Assembly (NCBI GenBank): GCA_949361645.1
Contig: OX442425.1
Coordinates: 2,038,171 to 2,102,170, forward strand
Direction of reading: 5' to 3'
DNA: 64,000 bases
Source: Spongilla lacustris
Taxonomy: Eukaryota > Porifera > Demospongiae > Spongillida > Spongillidae
The notes below the pieces were generated by a model that made no database searches, had not been told where the DNA came from, and saw nothing but the letters and a program-made list of their open reading frames with translations. Below are positions 11,459 to 43,400 of this stretch, one piece after another; the stretch's first letter is position 1, and the number at the start of each line of letters is the position of its first letter. The translations under genes were made by a program, and so were the position numbers.

Positions 11459-12067
11459 AGAGACACGCAAGTTAGAGAAATGTGACTCAGTACGTGTTCA
11501 ACCACAAGTTTATTCTGGATCTCCACTTTTATGGCTTCTGAGCCATGTGCTAACAAAACTTAAACTTAGTTTGCTAAAGATCGAAATTGTGTCAAGCATA
11601 ACTCCCCTTACGAAAATAATAACTCGGCAGTAAGTTTCTAACTTGTTGGTTCTAGTGCTTCCGCATAATCGCTAACATTACGCTTCGATCGTGAGCAAAT
11701 CTTCTCTTTTCAGATCCGGAAGATGGAGAAACGTTTTTTCTGGTTCGAGTGTGGGAACGAGTGAGCGTTATCTCTGTCTGAGCTTTCTAATTAAGCGCCA
11801 GCAGTTTTACTGCACTGTAGGTATTCGTCGGCTCTATTCAGATACGATCGCGGAAGTCCAATTGATTCATCGGCAATATATAGTGGAATCGGGTATTTCA
11901 TGACACTTCAAATCCTACATAGGACCTACTCCCAACGTATGTATGAATATTCTAAACTCCCCATGCAGTGAGTTGCCGTATACGTATATTTTTAAAAAGC
12001 ACCGCAGCGTTGCGGTCACGTAAAACTTCCGTTGTGTATTACATGTATACCTGTGAAATAATATGAT
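11459..12067. other. Upstream region of the NmrA-like gene
   Basis: Mixed sequence without a recognised coding frame. It should hold the promoter and 5' UTR of the gene starting at 12068. No TATA box is evident close to the start; ACCTGTGAAATAATATGAT precedes the ATG. Confidence 0.4.
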
Positions 12068-12931
12068 ATGGCGGCTAGACTCATCACAGTATACGGAGCA
12101 ACAGGACAGCAAGGCGGACCAGTAGCCCGCGCCCTTCTCGCTAGTCGCTTTGCGGTCAGAGCTGTCACCCGAAACCCCGACAGCGAGAAAGCCTTGGCCC
12201 TCAAGAAGGTCGGAGCTGAGCTCTTCAAAGGAGACCTCGACGATAGGTCCACGATAGACGCCGCAGTTGCCGGAGCCTACGGAGTATTTTTTGTCACTGC
12301 CAACCTTGCAGAAGCGGAAGAAGTCGCTCAGGGCAAAGCAGTCGCCGATGCATCAATTCGCGCAGGAGTGAAGCACTTCGTGTTCAGCGGCCTGCCCGAA
12401 GCCAAAGACATCGTCCATCATCCTGTTCCTAATCTGGACGGAAAGGCAGCGGTCGAGAGGTACCTGGATGAGATTGGCCTGCCCAACACCTCAGTTCGTT
12501 ATTCTAACTACCACGAGAACTTCGCTTCCTTCTTTAAAGCTCAGCTTCAAGCTGACGGGACGTACACCATCACCTTACCAATGGATGGTCCCTTGCATTC
12601 AATCAGCGTGGAGGATGGCGGGCCCATTGTAGCCGCCGTTTTTAAGAACCCCGATGAGTTTATCGGTCGGAAGTTTGGAATAACCGGAGATTATAAAACT
12701 GTCGGCGAGTACGCTGCAGTTATCAGTAAGGTGACTGGAAAGACGGTCAAGTACAATCAGGTGCCTGTAGAGGTGTTCGCTACTTTTCCATTCCCCGAAG
12801 CTGACGAATTAGCCTACATGTTCGCCTTCTTCAAGAAAGCACCCTACCAAGACCTAGCACTTACGAAGAGACTGAATCCTAACGTGCTCAGTTTTGAGGA
12901 ATGGGCAGAACGGAACAAGGACAAACTTTAA
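12068..12931 (+). CDS. NMRAL1: NmrA-like NAD(P)-binding protein (NMRAL1/HSCARG-like)
   Basis: A single 287-residue open frame without introns. The N-terminus ITVYGATGQQGGPVARALL is the GxxGxxG dinucleotide-binding loop of an atypical short-chain dehydrogenase. VRAVTRNP, AELFKGDLDD, GVFFVTA and VKHFVFSGL follow in the NmrA order, and the end RLNPNVLSFEEWAERNKDKL matches the C-terminus of NMRAL1/HSCARG. Family members sense the NADPH/NADP+ ratio and regulate partners rather than catalyse a known reaction; that role is transferred from vertebrates. Length is near the family norm (about 299). The frame is GC-richer than its surroundings. It could be a retrocopy or an acquired gene, or an intronless native gene. 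The start is the first ATG of the frame and precedes the fold directly. Confidence 0.85.
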   Translation: MAARLITVYGATGQQGGPVARALLASRFAVRAVTRNPDSEKALALKKVGAELFKGDLDDRSTIDAAVAGAYGVFFVTANLAEAEEVAQGKAVADASIRAGVKHFVFSGLPEAKDIVHHPVPNLDGKAAVERYLDEIGLPNTSVRYSNYHENFASFFKAQLQADGTYTITLPMDGPLHSISVEDGGPIVAAVFKNPDEFIGRKFGITGDYKTVGEYAAVISKVTGKTVKYNQVPVEVFATFPFPEADELAYMFAFFKKAPYQDLALTKRLNPNVLSFEEWAERNKDKL

Positions 12932-13720
12932 GTACTAATTTATTTGCCTGTATGTTAACACCACCATAGATATTAGAGTAGTATATAATTAATATAGCGC
13001 GCGCGGAGATCATCAGCTAGCTGGTGCATAATAATGATAACTAATTAATTCAACGCTTAGCAATGTGCGTTTAAAACTCAATAATCTGCCAAGTCGTCGC
13101 TCATGAAGAAGGGTATAAAGAGCAGGATCCGCCTGCAGGAAGAACAAGATAATGATGCTCGTGTCAGTTACCCCGGTATGGATGTCATGCTTTCTGGACT
13201 ACAATTTTAATATAAGTGGTGTCATAGATATTACTTTATAGATATTAATGGTGCAGTGGTGTCAACCATGCATTGTCTTGATACATGTGTATTTGTCGTA
13301 CGTACACCAAGCCAGATATAGCCAGATATAGAGTGTTCGACTATTCACAGCTATATTACGTACTTGTAACTTGTTGTAAGTCGTTAATTACCAAAACAGC
13401 TAGCTAGCAATCTGTATAAATTTACCATGCAAATTGTTTTTTTTTTTTTTTGTTACTTCGCTTTTCAGGCTGTTGTGGACAGGGCGTGTGTATACTGTTG
13501 TATAGACTATACGTGGTTTTGTACGACATTACGGCATATCACAGGCCTATATAGGTAGAGAGCATAATTGTATTGCACTTGAAACCATATGCATGATAAT
13601 ACAATCCCCCTCGGGAACATGAGCATTCACTGTAGCTAAAATCCAGCCCAGTCATATCAGCCTCATTTTAAGTGATGTCATCATCTGCAGCAACGTATAA
13701 GTTGGCTAAACTCTATCTAA
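12932..13720. other. 3' flank of the NmrA-like gene
   Basis: AT-rich, with a T run at 13438-13451. No canonical AATAAA close to the stop and no gene recognised. Confidence 0.4.
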
Positions 13721-13780
13721 TTGGGCGTAGCCCGACCTTCGCGTATTGGCGTCAATACGCGAAGGTCGGGCTACGCCCAA
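13721..13780. repeat. Perfect palindrome: 28-bp arms, 4-bp loop
   Basis: TTGGGCGTAGCCCGACCTTC plus GCGTATTG pairs without mismatch with CAATACGC plus GAAGGTCGGGCTACGCCCAA around GCGT. GC-rich arms in an AT-rich flank suggest a recent foldback or strong selection. Confidence 0.95.
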
Positions 13781-13911
13781 CTAGACTCTATCCACACTAC
13801 GAAAAATGCTTTGTAAGTCACATGCACATATTGATGCATATGAATATTCATACATTAAAATGAGGAACAGAGCGATCGAATTCACGTTGTGCATGCTTTA
13901 ATTTCCAGCCT

Positions 13912-14356
13912 ACCTTTTACCGCTGACGTCACAGATTAATAATAAATTCATTATGAACGTTTGACAAAACGTACGACAAAGTCCTCAGAAACGCCACGAA
14001 GAAACACAGCAAGTACAGAATGAATGGCAAATGTCTGCCAAACTATATGAAGTACCTTCGCCAGTTATGGTGCAAAGTGAAACGTTACAGCGCTCACAAG
14101 TTACCGGAAGTTGACCGCCAAAAAATTGAAAAACACGACTACGCGTATCTCATTAATTAGCAACTTCCGCTATGTTTCGTTGCATATTACAAAGGTTCCA
14201 TCGTAAATACAAACAAAAATGAAACGTGTGATAATTTACTTCTTAACGAAACTGTAAAAAAGGAAAAGCATGTACATGTAGGAGCTATTATGGTGAAGTT
14301 ATACCATTTTAAAAGTTGACCCCACTAATTCATGTGTGACGTCAGCGGTAAAAGGT
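13912..14356. mobile_element. 445-bp MITE with identical 22-bp terminal inverted repeats
   Basis: Left end ACCTTTTACCGCTGACGTCA CA (13912-13933) and right end TGTGACGTCAGCGGTAAAAG GT (14335-14356) are exact reverse complements. No transposase frame inside. Target duplication is not clear. Confidence 0.75.
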
Positions 14357-14707
14357 CCATTGATTGGTTCTGATCATGAGAACTGCAGATCCTAATATAT
14401 CCATTTGCATGCCACAAGCACCCAAATACATGCCACTGATCCAATACACGTATGTTAAAATCAGCACAGCTACACTGTAACTACACGAATGTGTGCATGC
14501 CCCTCCCACAAAGTATGCTTTTGTTAAAACGTGCACTGGGAACCACACACGCACAAAAACACACAGCACTATAGAAGGTGGTATATTGTACATAGAAAGA
14601 AGTATAACACATAAATTGAAAATGTTATGAATACTGCAAAATGCTTCACCAAGCTGTTGGAAGCTGGCCAGAATGACATGATTGGAAGGGGAAATGTTCC
14701 CTTTGCT

Positions 14708-34484
<19,777 letters not shown>

Positions 34485-34598
34485 CCAAAATCACACAACT
34501 GCGGCAAATGGATAGGAGTTTTAATTGAAATTTTTTGTTGTTGTTTTTCCTTATAAATAAAATTTAATTATTGATTACTTAATAAACCAAATGAAAGC
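34485..34598. promoter_or_regulatory. Bidirectional promoter region between tankyrase and WDR6
   Basis: Only 114 bp separate the start codons of the two head-to-head genes, so both 5' UTRs and core promoters must be packed here or overlap the coding starts. TATAAATA (34552-34559) lies 40 bp before the WDR6 ATG; a T-rich run (34531-34550) lies beside it. The shared-promoter role is inferred from spacing. Confidence 0.6.
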
Positions 34599-34608
34599 AT
34601 GGCTGTAG
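34591..34608 (+). promoter_or_regulatory. Five-codon upstream ORF overlapping the WDR6 start
   Basis: ATGAAAGCATGGCTGTAG: the first ATG has a weak context (C at -3), and the WDR6 ATG at 34599 lies inside it in another frame with a strong context (A at -3, G at +4). If the leader includes it, it could tune translation. Confidence 0.45.
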
Positions 34609-37103
34609 AGGTCGTTAGCAAAGATAGCTTACTTCCTGTTCTAGCGCTGGAATTTTGTCGCCTAGCCGATGCTACGGTCCTGCTGGTTGGTAGGACGCTC
34701 CACCTTCCTAATTAGGCCTCTAGCTTTACCCCGTCTCCTTGCCCTGTATGTAGGTGAAGGACCGTACCTTAAAGTTTATTCTGAGCTCAGGCACTTGCTT
34801 GCGCGTTGTGAGGTCCTGCCGTACAGAAGAGTTCATGGTATCTGTCAGGGTATGGCAGCAAGTACACGTACTACATCAGTCTGAGAACCATTTGCATCTC
34901 ACATGTTGTGGATCGATCAATCACATAACATACACTGCACACATCACACAACACACTACACATCACACACATACACTACACACATCACACAACATACACT
35001 ACACACATCACACAACACACTACACATCACACAACACACTACACATCACACACATACACTACACACATCACACAACATACACTACACACATCGCACAACA
35101 TACACTACACACATCACACAACATACACTACACACATCACACACATACACTACACACATCACACACATACACTACACACATCACACAACATACACTACAC
35201 AACATACACTACACACATCACACAACATACACCACACATCACACAACATACACTGCACACAACACACTACACACATCACACAACATCACTACACAACATA
35301 CACTACACACATCACACAACATACACTACATACATCACACAACATACACTACACACATCACACAACACACTACACACATCACACAACACACTACACATCA
35401 CACACATACACTACACACATCACACAACATACACTACACACATCACACACATACACTACACACATCACACAACATACACCACACATCACACAACATACAC
35501 TACACACATCACACAACATCACTACACAACATACACTACACACATCACACAACATACACTACATACATCACACAACATACACTACACACATCACACAACA
35601 CACTACACACATCACACAACACACTACACATCACACACATACACTACACACATCACACAACATACACTACACACATCACACACATGCACTACACACATCA
35701 CACAACATACACCACACATCACACAACATACACTACACACATCACACAACATCACTACACAACATACACTACACACATCACACAACATACACTACATACA
35801 TCACACAACATACACTACACACATCACACAACACACTACACACATCACACAACACACTACACATCACACACATACACTACACACATCACACAACATACAC
35901 TACACACATCACACACATACACTACACACATCACACAACATACACCACACATCACACAACATACACTGCACACAACACACTACACACATCACACTACACA
36001 CATCACACAACATCACTACACAACATACACTACACACATCACACAACATACACTACATACATCACACAACATACACTACACATACGATCCCTAGCTCCAC
36101 CCAATATTTTCAAAAGGCAAGATAGTGTGTTGATCTCTGTGTTTGGCCAGAAAAGCTTTCGTCTCTTAACCGTTTGTCACTCAAATTACACCGAGAGGTT
36201 TGTCTCCCACACATTCACACCATCAGTTCATTCTTCAAGCCCCACCCCCCAGCCCTGTGGGCCTGCTCACAGACATTGTGGAGCTATCGGACTGGATCTT
36301 AGAGGTGTGCTGGCTGGCGTACAGTGGTCCAGACAGCTACCAGATGGCCGCCCTCACGGCCCACAACACTGTGACCTTGCACACTCAGCGAGGAGCGGCT
36401 GGGTCAACACAAGTCATCCATCGCAATGAAGTCAACTGCATACTGTATCCACCTTGTGCATACATGACCACATACATGTATATCCTAACATACATACATA
36501 CATACATACGTACGTACGTACGTACGTACGTACGTACGTACATACATACGTACACACACATACATACACACGTACGTACACACACGTACGTACGTACATG
36601 CAGACATACATACATAGATACATAGATACATACATACATACATACATACATACATACATACATACATACATACATACATACATACATACATACATACATA
36701 CATACATACATACATACATACATACATACATACATACATACATACATACATACATACATACATACATACATACATACATACATACATACATACATACATA
36801 CATACATACATACGTACACACACGTACATACACACGTACATACACACACACATACACACACACACTTATCCAACTCAAGCACAGAAAAATCTGTTGCACA
36901 CACAAATACATGTTCTTATCTACACACCTAATGTCTGTATAGCCCTGCGGCCAGTCAAACAATGCACATAAAAGAAGCAGCCTTCCAGACTCTTGGACGG
37001 TGCTGTGCTGGGCCTCCAGCAAAGGAACCAATCAACACCTATTCAGGCCATTGACCACCAGAAGGACTGTTTACCATGCTGTCTAAGTGTGTGTGTGTGT
37101 GTG

Positions 37104-37170
<67 letters not shown>

Positions 37171-37378
37171 TACACACATGTACATGTACATGCATACATA
37201 CATACATACATACCTACATACATGCATACATGCATATGCACACATACATACACACACACATACACACACACGCACATACACACACACATACACACGCACA
37301 TACACACACACATACACACACATACACACACATACACACACACACATACACACACACATACACACACACATACACACA

Positions 37379-37426
<48 letters not shown>

Positions 37427-40400
37427 AAAGTTCTTGCATGTCCTCCACAGCATCACCATCATTTCCTCTTAACCCAATGGTTGCTTAGCTACTCAGGTTG
37501 TCTAGTGGGAAGCAGTCCGAATGACCTTGTGGTTGCCTCGGGGACAGTGTTTAACCATGTCCTGCTCTGGGGCCTCCAGGGACTTCCCCCAGGAGATCTT
37601 TGTGGTGATGATGTCACCTTTCGGCTGAAGACCAAACTGACCCTTGTGGGGCATGAGGTGGGACCACACCCACACCCACACACCCACACACACATCACAT
37701 ACACACATCACATACACAAATACATGTATATGTGTACTCATACATGCACATACATAGATGCACATGCATAAGCTTACACACATACGCAATATGCAACTCA
37801 CACATGCACGTAAATAAACACGTTATAAGCCCTTCTAAACCGAAATCATCGATCACTACAATGCATATATATGTACTGTTGTGGATTACATGTAGATCTA
37901 TCTTGGGCTAAATAACTTTTTTTTCCCCACATAATGTTACCACAATGAGAGATTTTGAAAAGAAAAAATTTGGCCAACTTGATTTTTTACCCCAAAAATA
38001 TGTACATACACAAGTTCATGTACATATCCAATGTATACATACTCCTAACACACACAAACCATCCAATCACACAATCATTGCCCTCACTTTAACAGGGGGT
38101 GATATTCTCCATTCGATTCAGTGATGATCTGACTCGCTTAGTGTCCGTGTCAGATGACCGTACCATCAGGATATGGGACCTGCCCCCCTGCCTGGGGTAC
38201 CATGGACAGGTAAGAGGGGAAGTACCTACATGTAATAGTGGGGGTGTACGATGTGTGGGTGTAAAAGGGGAGTGTTCATTACTGTGTGTGGGTGTTATGG
38301 GAGGTGTGTGAAGAGGCACACATGTAATGGCCCAGAGGGTCATGGGATTAATGGAGGATGGTCATGGGGTAATGGGGAGGGGTCATGGGGGTAATGGGGG
38401 AGGGGTTTCTTATGCTATTAAGTGTGAGCACATGCATACACATCCCTCCCTCCCTCCTCCCTCCCTCCCTCCCTCCCTCCCTCCCTCCCCTCCCTCCCTC
38501 CCTCCCTCCCTCCCTCCCTCCCTCCCTCCTCCCTCCTCCCTCCCTCCTCCTCCCTCCCTCCCTCCCTCCCTCCCTCCCTCCCTCCCTCCCTCCTCCCTCC
38601 CTCCCTCCTCCCACCTCCCTCCCTCCCTCCCTCCCTCCCCTCCCTCCCTCCCTCCCTCCCTCCCTCCCTCCCTCCCTCCCTCCCTCCCTCCCTCCCTCCC
38701 TCCCTCCCTCCCCTCCCTCCCTCTCTCCCTCCCTCCCCTTCTCTTTCCTGCCCCTTTTGTTCTCCTTCCCTTTCCCTCCCTCCCTCCCCAATCAGGGGTG
38801 TTCAGAAGACATGTTCCCTGGTCCTCTATGGCCACACAGCACGTGTGTGGGATGCTCTACTTCTGCCAGAGTGCATCGTGAGCATTGGAGAGGACGGGAC
38901 CACTAGGATCTGGGACCATGGGGGGAGGTGCCTCGAGGTCACGGAGGGACATGGAGGGAGTAGTATATGGAGTCTGGCTGTGGACAGGGAGAGGAATGTG
39001 ATGGTGAGGGGGAAGAGGGGAGGGAGGAGGAAGAGGGATAGGTGTGATTTTGTAGGGAAAGGTGTGTGCAGAGTGATGCCACAAAAGGGGTGGCTGACTA
39101 AGGGATGCTGTAATGGGGGAGGGGTGGTAGGTAGAGTGTATTGGCCTGGGGAAGAGCGTACCTGTGCTGGCCTGGGGAGGAGAGTACCTGTGCTGGCCTG
39201 GGGGAGGGGGAGTACCTGTATTGGCCTGGGGAAGAGAGTACCTGTGTTGGCCTGGGGAGGGAAGTACCTGCATTGACGTGGGGAGGAGAGGTTATGTGGA
39301 AGGGTGTGTGGTGGGAGGTAGAGGGGACACACAGCAGTGGGGGTGAGGGATGGTGATCTTGTCCATTGTGAATGTAAGGAAGTGAGGTGTGTTGCTGAAA
39401 AGCTACAAGTTAGTGGGTTTTTTTAATGTTGCATGTGCCTGACTGGTTGGCTATGTTGCCTAGGCAACAGGAGGGTCGGACTGCAGCATTCAACTCTTCC
39501 AATTTGCACCAAAGTACGATCAAGGTTTGTCCCATGAGACAGGACATTGCACCAGTGACCATGGGGGGTTTGTGTTTAGACACAAAGCCTGGAATAAGCA
39601 TTCCTCAGAGAAGTGGCTCTGGAAAGGCAGACCTTCCAAGATCAGTTTTGCTATGTGGGGGGTCACCTCTTGTGCCTCACTGATCAAGGGTGAGTGTGTG
39701 TGGCCTCCATTACTGTACATGTGGCCTCCATTACTGTACATGTGGCCTCCATTACTGTACATGTGGCCTCCATTACTGTACATGTGGCCTCCATTACTGT
39801 ACATGTGGCCTCCATTACTGTACATNNNNNNNNNNNNNNNNNNNNNNNNNNNNNNNNNNNNNNNNNNNNNNNNNNNNNNNNNNNNNNNNNNNNNNNNNNN
39901 NNNNNNNNNNNNNNNNNNNNNNNNNNNNNNNNNNNNNNNNNNNNNNNNNNNNNNNNNNNNNNNNNNNNNNNNNNNNNNNNNNNNNNNNNNNNNNNNNNNN
40001 NNNNNNNNNNNNNNNNNNNNNNNNNGATGTCACTTTTGCAATTTGACATTATTGAAAGCTTTGACAAGAGCACATTTTGAGAACGAACATTTGTTTTCAC
40101 AAACCATACTGTACATGTAGCAGAAGCATATACATGTAGCAATCACACCATTTGGGAACTTTTTGTTCTAGTAATGGATTTTGCTTCCACGTATATTGCA
40201 TCAGATAGTAAATGCTGTACACAATGTAAGTGTAAAGCTGTGTTTACAATTTGACGCTCACTGAATGTTGCGTCAGCATCAGTGTCTGTAATTCGTGATG
40301 CCAACGCTGGAATAGAACTCAAGTCTATTCCAGCGTCACATCACGTCAGCTGGGGTACATGTATATAATAATTATTTGCAATATGACGTTTCAGCGACGC

Positions 40401-43400
40401 TGATGCTGATGCTGACGCAACATTCAGCGAGCGTCACATTGTAAACCCAGCTTAAGAATATGTCATGCACTTACCATCATCAAGGGGTTTGGGTACTTGG
40501 GCTAGAATATATGTTCCACATCCAGTTGTAGCTGTACGTGTGTGGGTTATTAATTTTCATCGAGCGGATGAAAGCCAAGGGCTTCCGAGGCTCACTTATG
40601 TCTAGCTGTCATCCACTGCAAGAGGCCAAAATGATTCAATGCATATGCATGAATAGACTTACATCATTCCGAATGTATAGATGCAGAGAAATTATGTGTG
40701 CAATAGGTATGGGATGTACTCGAAATTGACATCACCATGGCACTTTAAAAAAAAAAACTATTGCAGATACCATCTGCATGTATCTGGTAATTAGACAGTT
40801 GAAGTGTCCATGTGTGCATGTGTGTGTAGTACAATTAGGTGTGTGTGTGTAGTACAATTAGGTGTGTGTGTGTAGTACAATTAGGTGTGTGTGCACATGT
40901 AAAATGTACGCATGCACACACAAATGAAAATGTTTAAAGATTAAAGATCACTCATACACAATATCCATAACTCCCCACACACACATACAGTACCCTTTGC
41001 CATTTGTCTTCCATGCACATCGTTATCACATGATCACATGATCACACTGCTGATACGTGATGGAAGGTCCCTACACTGTGTACTGTTATGGATGGTCCCT
41101 TCTCCCTCTTTAGGGAGGCTGGTTTCAGAACACCTCTGGAAGGCACACCATGGCAAGGTGTTTTCCCTTACATGGGCGTCGGCTTCCCCTCTCTCACTGC
41201 TGCTGTCTTGTGGGCCAGGGGGGGACCTGGTACGTTTGTGGGCCAGGGGGGGGGGGGGGGGGGGGGGACCTGGTACATTTGTGGGCCAACGGGGTGGGGG
41301 GGGGGGGGGGGGGGGCTGGGTACATGTATGTTTGTGGGCCGGGGGGGGGGGGGGGGGGGGGGGTATGTTTGTGGGCCTCCTAACCAAACCTTGTGTGTGA
41401 CGTTATTATTTTTAGTTGCAATATAATAAGTGTGTTGTTGTCATTTGTGCAGATCTGTTGGAGCGTTGAGCTAGTCAGTGGAGGGACCTTTGAGGTCCAG
41501 TGCTTTGCGCGCCTAATGCTGCCAGCTTGCAGGCATCGCTGGATCAGCTGTGCTACGGTCATACCAGTCTGCCCCTCCCACGCAGACCACACCTCCCACT
41601 CTCTCGGGAGTGCCACACCCTCCCATGTCGGGCAAGCAGCCGCAGCACATTTGGTTGTGTGTGGAGACAGGAGAGGCTCCCTGCATGTGTACAAAGTCTC
41701 TGCGTGCGACGATGACAGGGCAAAGGTACACATACTATGTACATGCTATTACATACCAACAGTGTACATTTCTTAATTCTAATAAGGAGCTGTATCAATG
41801 TCTTGATAAATAAACGTACATGAAACATTAGGGACCAAGGGATGATATCAAGAGCATTACTGCATGATACATTAGGGACCAAGGGATGATATCAAGAGCA
41901 TTACTGCATGATACATTAGGGACCAAGGGATGATATCAAGAGCATTACTGCATGATACATTAGGGACCAAGGGATGATATCAAGAGCATTACTGCATGAT
42001 ACATTAGGGACCAAGGGATGATATCAAGAGCATTACTGCATGATACATTAGGGACCAAGGGATGATATCAAGAGCATTACTGCATGATACATTAGGGGAC
42101 CAAGGGATGATATCAAGAGCATTACTGCATGATACACAGTCTTTTGTGCTGTTCTTTACTTGTAAACTGTAGAGCTATGTTCATGCAGCTTTCCCATAGA
42201 CCTTTTTCATTGTGTGATTTAACCTTGACTGCACTTAATTGCATTCATATATTAGCTTGATCCACCATTTTGGTGTACAGGTAGTACATGTACATGTACA
42301 TGGTGGTATGGGCAGTTTAGGTACTCATTTTTGTTCTGAATGAACAATAATTAAAGCCTACAACTATAATATATCACGGTGGTGATTTCTATAATAGATC
42401 CAAGAATAAAGGTTACCTTATATTGCCCATACATGTGTACCTCCATATATTGCCCATACATGTGTACCTTCATATATTGCCCATACATGTGTACCTTCAT
42501 ATATTGCCCATACATGTGTACCTTCATATATTGCCCATACATGTGTACCTTCATATATTGCCCATACATGTGTACCTTCATATATTGCCCATACATGTGT
42601 ACCTTCATATATTGCCCATACATGTGTACCTTCATATATTGCCCATATATGTATACCTTCATATATTGCCCATACATGTATATATACCTTCATATATTGC
42701 CCATACATATGTACCTTCATATATTGCCCATACATGTGTACCTTCATATATTGCCCATACATGTGTACCTTCATATATTGCCCATACATGTGTACCTTCA
42801 TATATTGCCCATACATGTGTACCTTCATATATTGCCCATATATGTATACCTTCATATATTGCCCATACATGTATACCTTCATATATTGCCCATACATGTG
42901 TACCTTCATATATTGCCCATACATGTATACCTTCATATATTGCCCATATATGTATACCTTCATATATTGCCCATACATGTATACATGTACCTTCATATAT
43001 TGCCCATATATGTATACCTTCATATATTGCCCATACATGTGTACCTTCATATATTGCCCATAACCTTTGAACATACCTTCATATAGTAAGCTCCACCCAC
43101 ATTGGCAGGCACTTTACATATACAGTTAACGTTAACCCATATGGTATGTGACGTTTGATGTCACATGAAACGGGTCTATTCTCTGTAGAACTACATGAGA
43201 CTATTGTACATGTACATGTAGTACCTCCATCCAATGTGGTGTACACATAGGTGTTAGTCTACTCTGTGTGGCCTCCATGGGGTTAATGGGGTCACCTCTG
43301 TGGTGTACACATAGGTGCTAGGACCAATGTCTACTCTGTGTGGCCTCCATGGGGTTAATGGGGTCACCTCTGTGGTGTACACATAGGTGCTAGGACCAAT

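Noticed and set aside
34754..36429. Frames of 446-508 residues made of HTLHTSHNIHYTH
   Set aside because: They translate the CACATCACACA satellite of WDR6 intron 2 beyond real exon 2 and before exon 3.
41820..42136. Possible CRISPR-like array of 44-bp repeats
   Set aside because: Units are directly adjacent without unique spacers, inside a eukaryotic intron.
42379..43086. Frame with IYCPYMCTF repeats that resembles a repeat protein
   Set aside because: 27-bp repeat in an intron, open in several frames on both strands.
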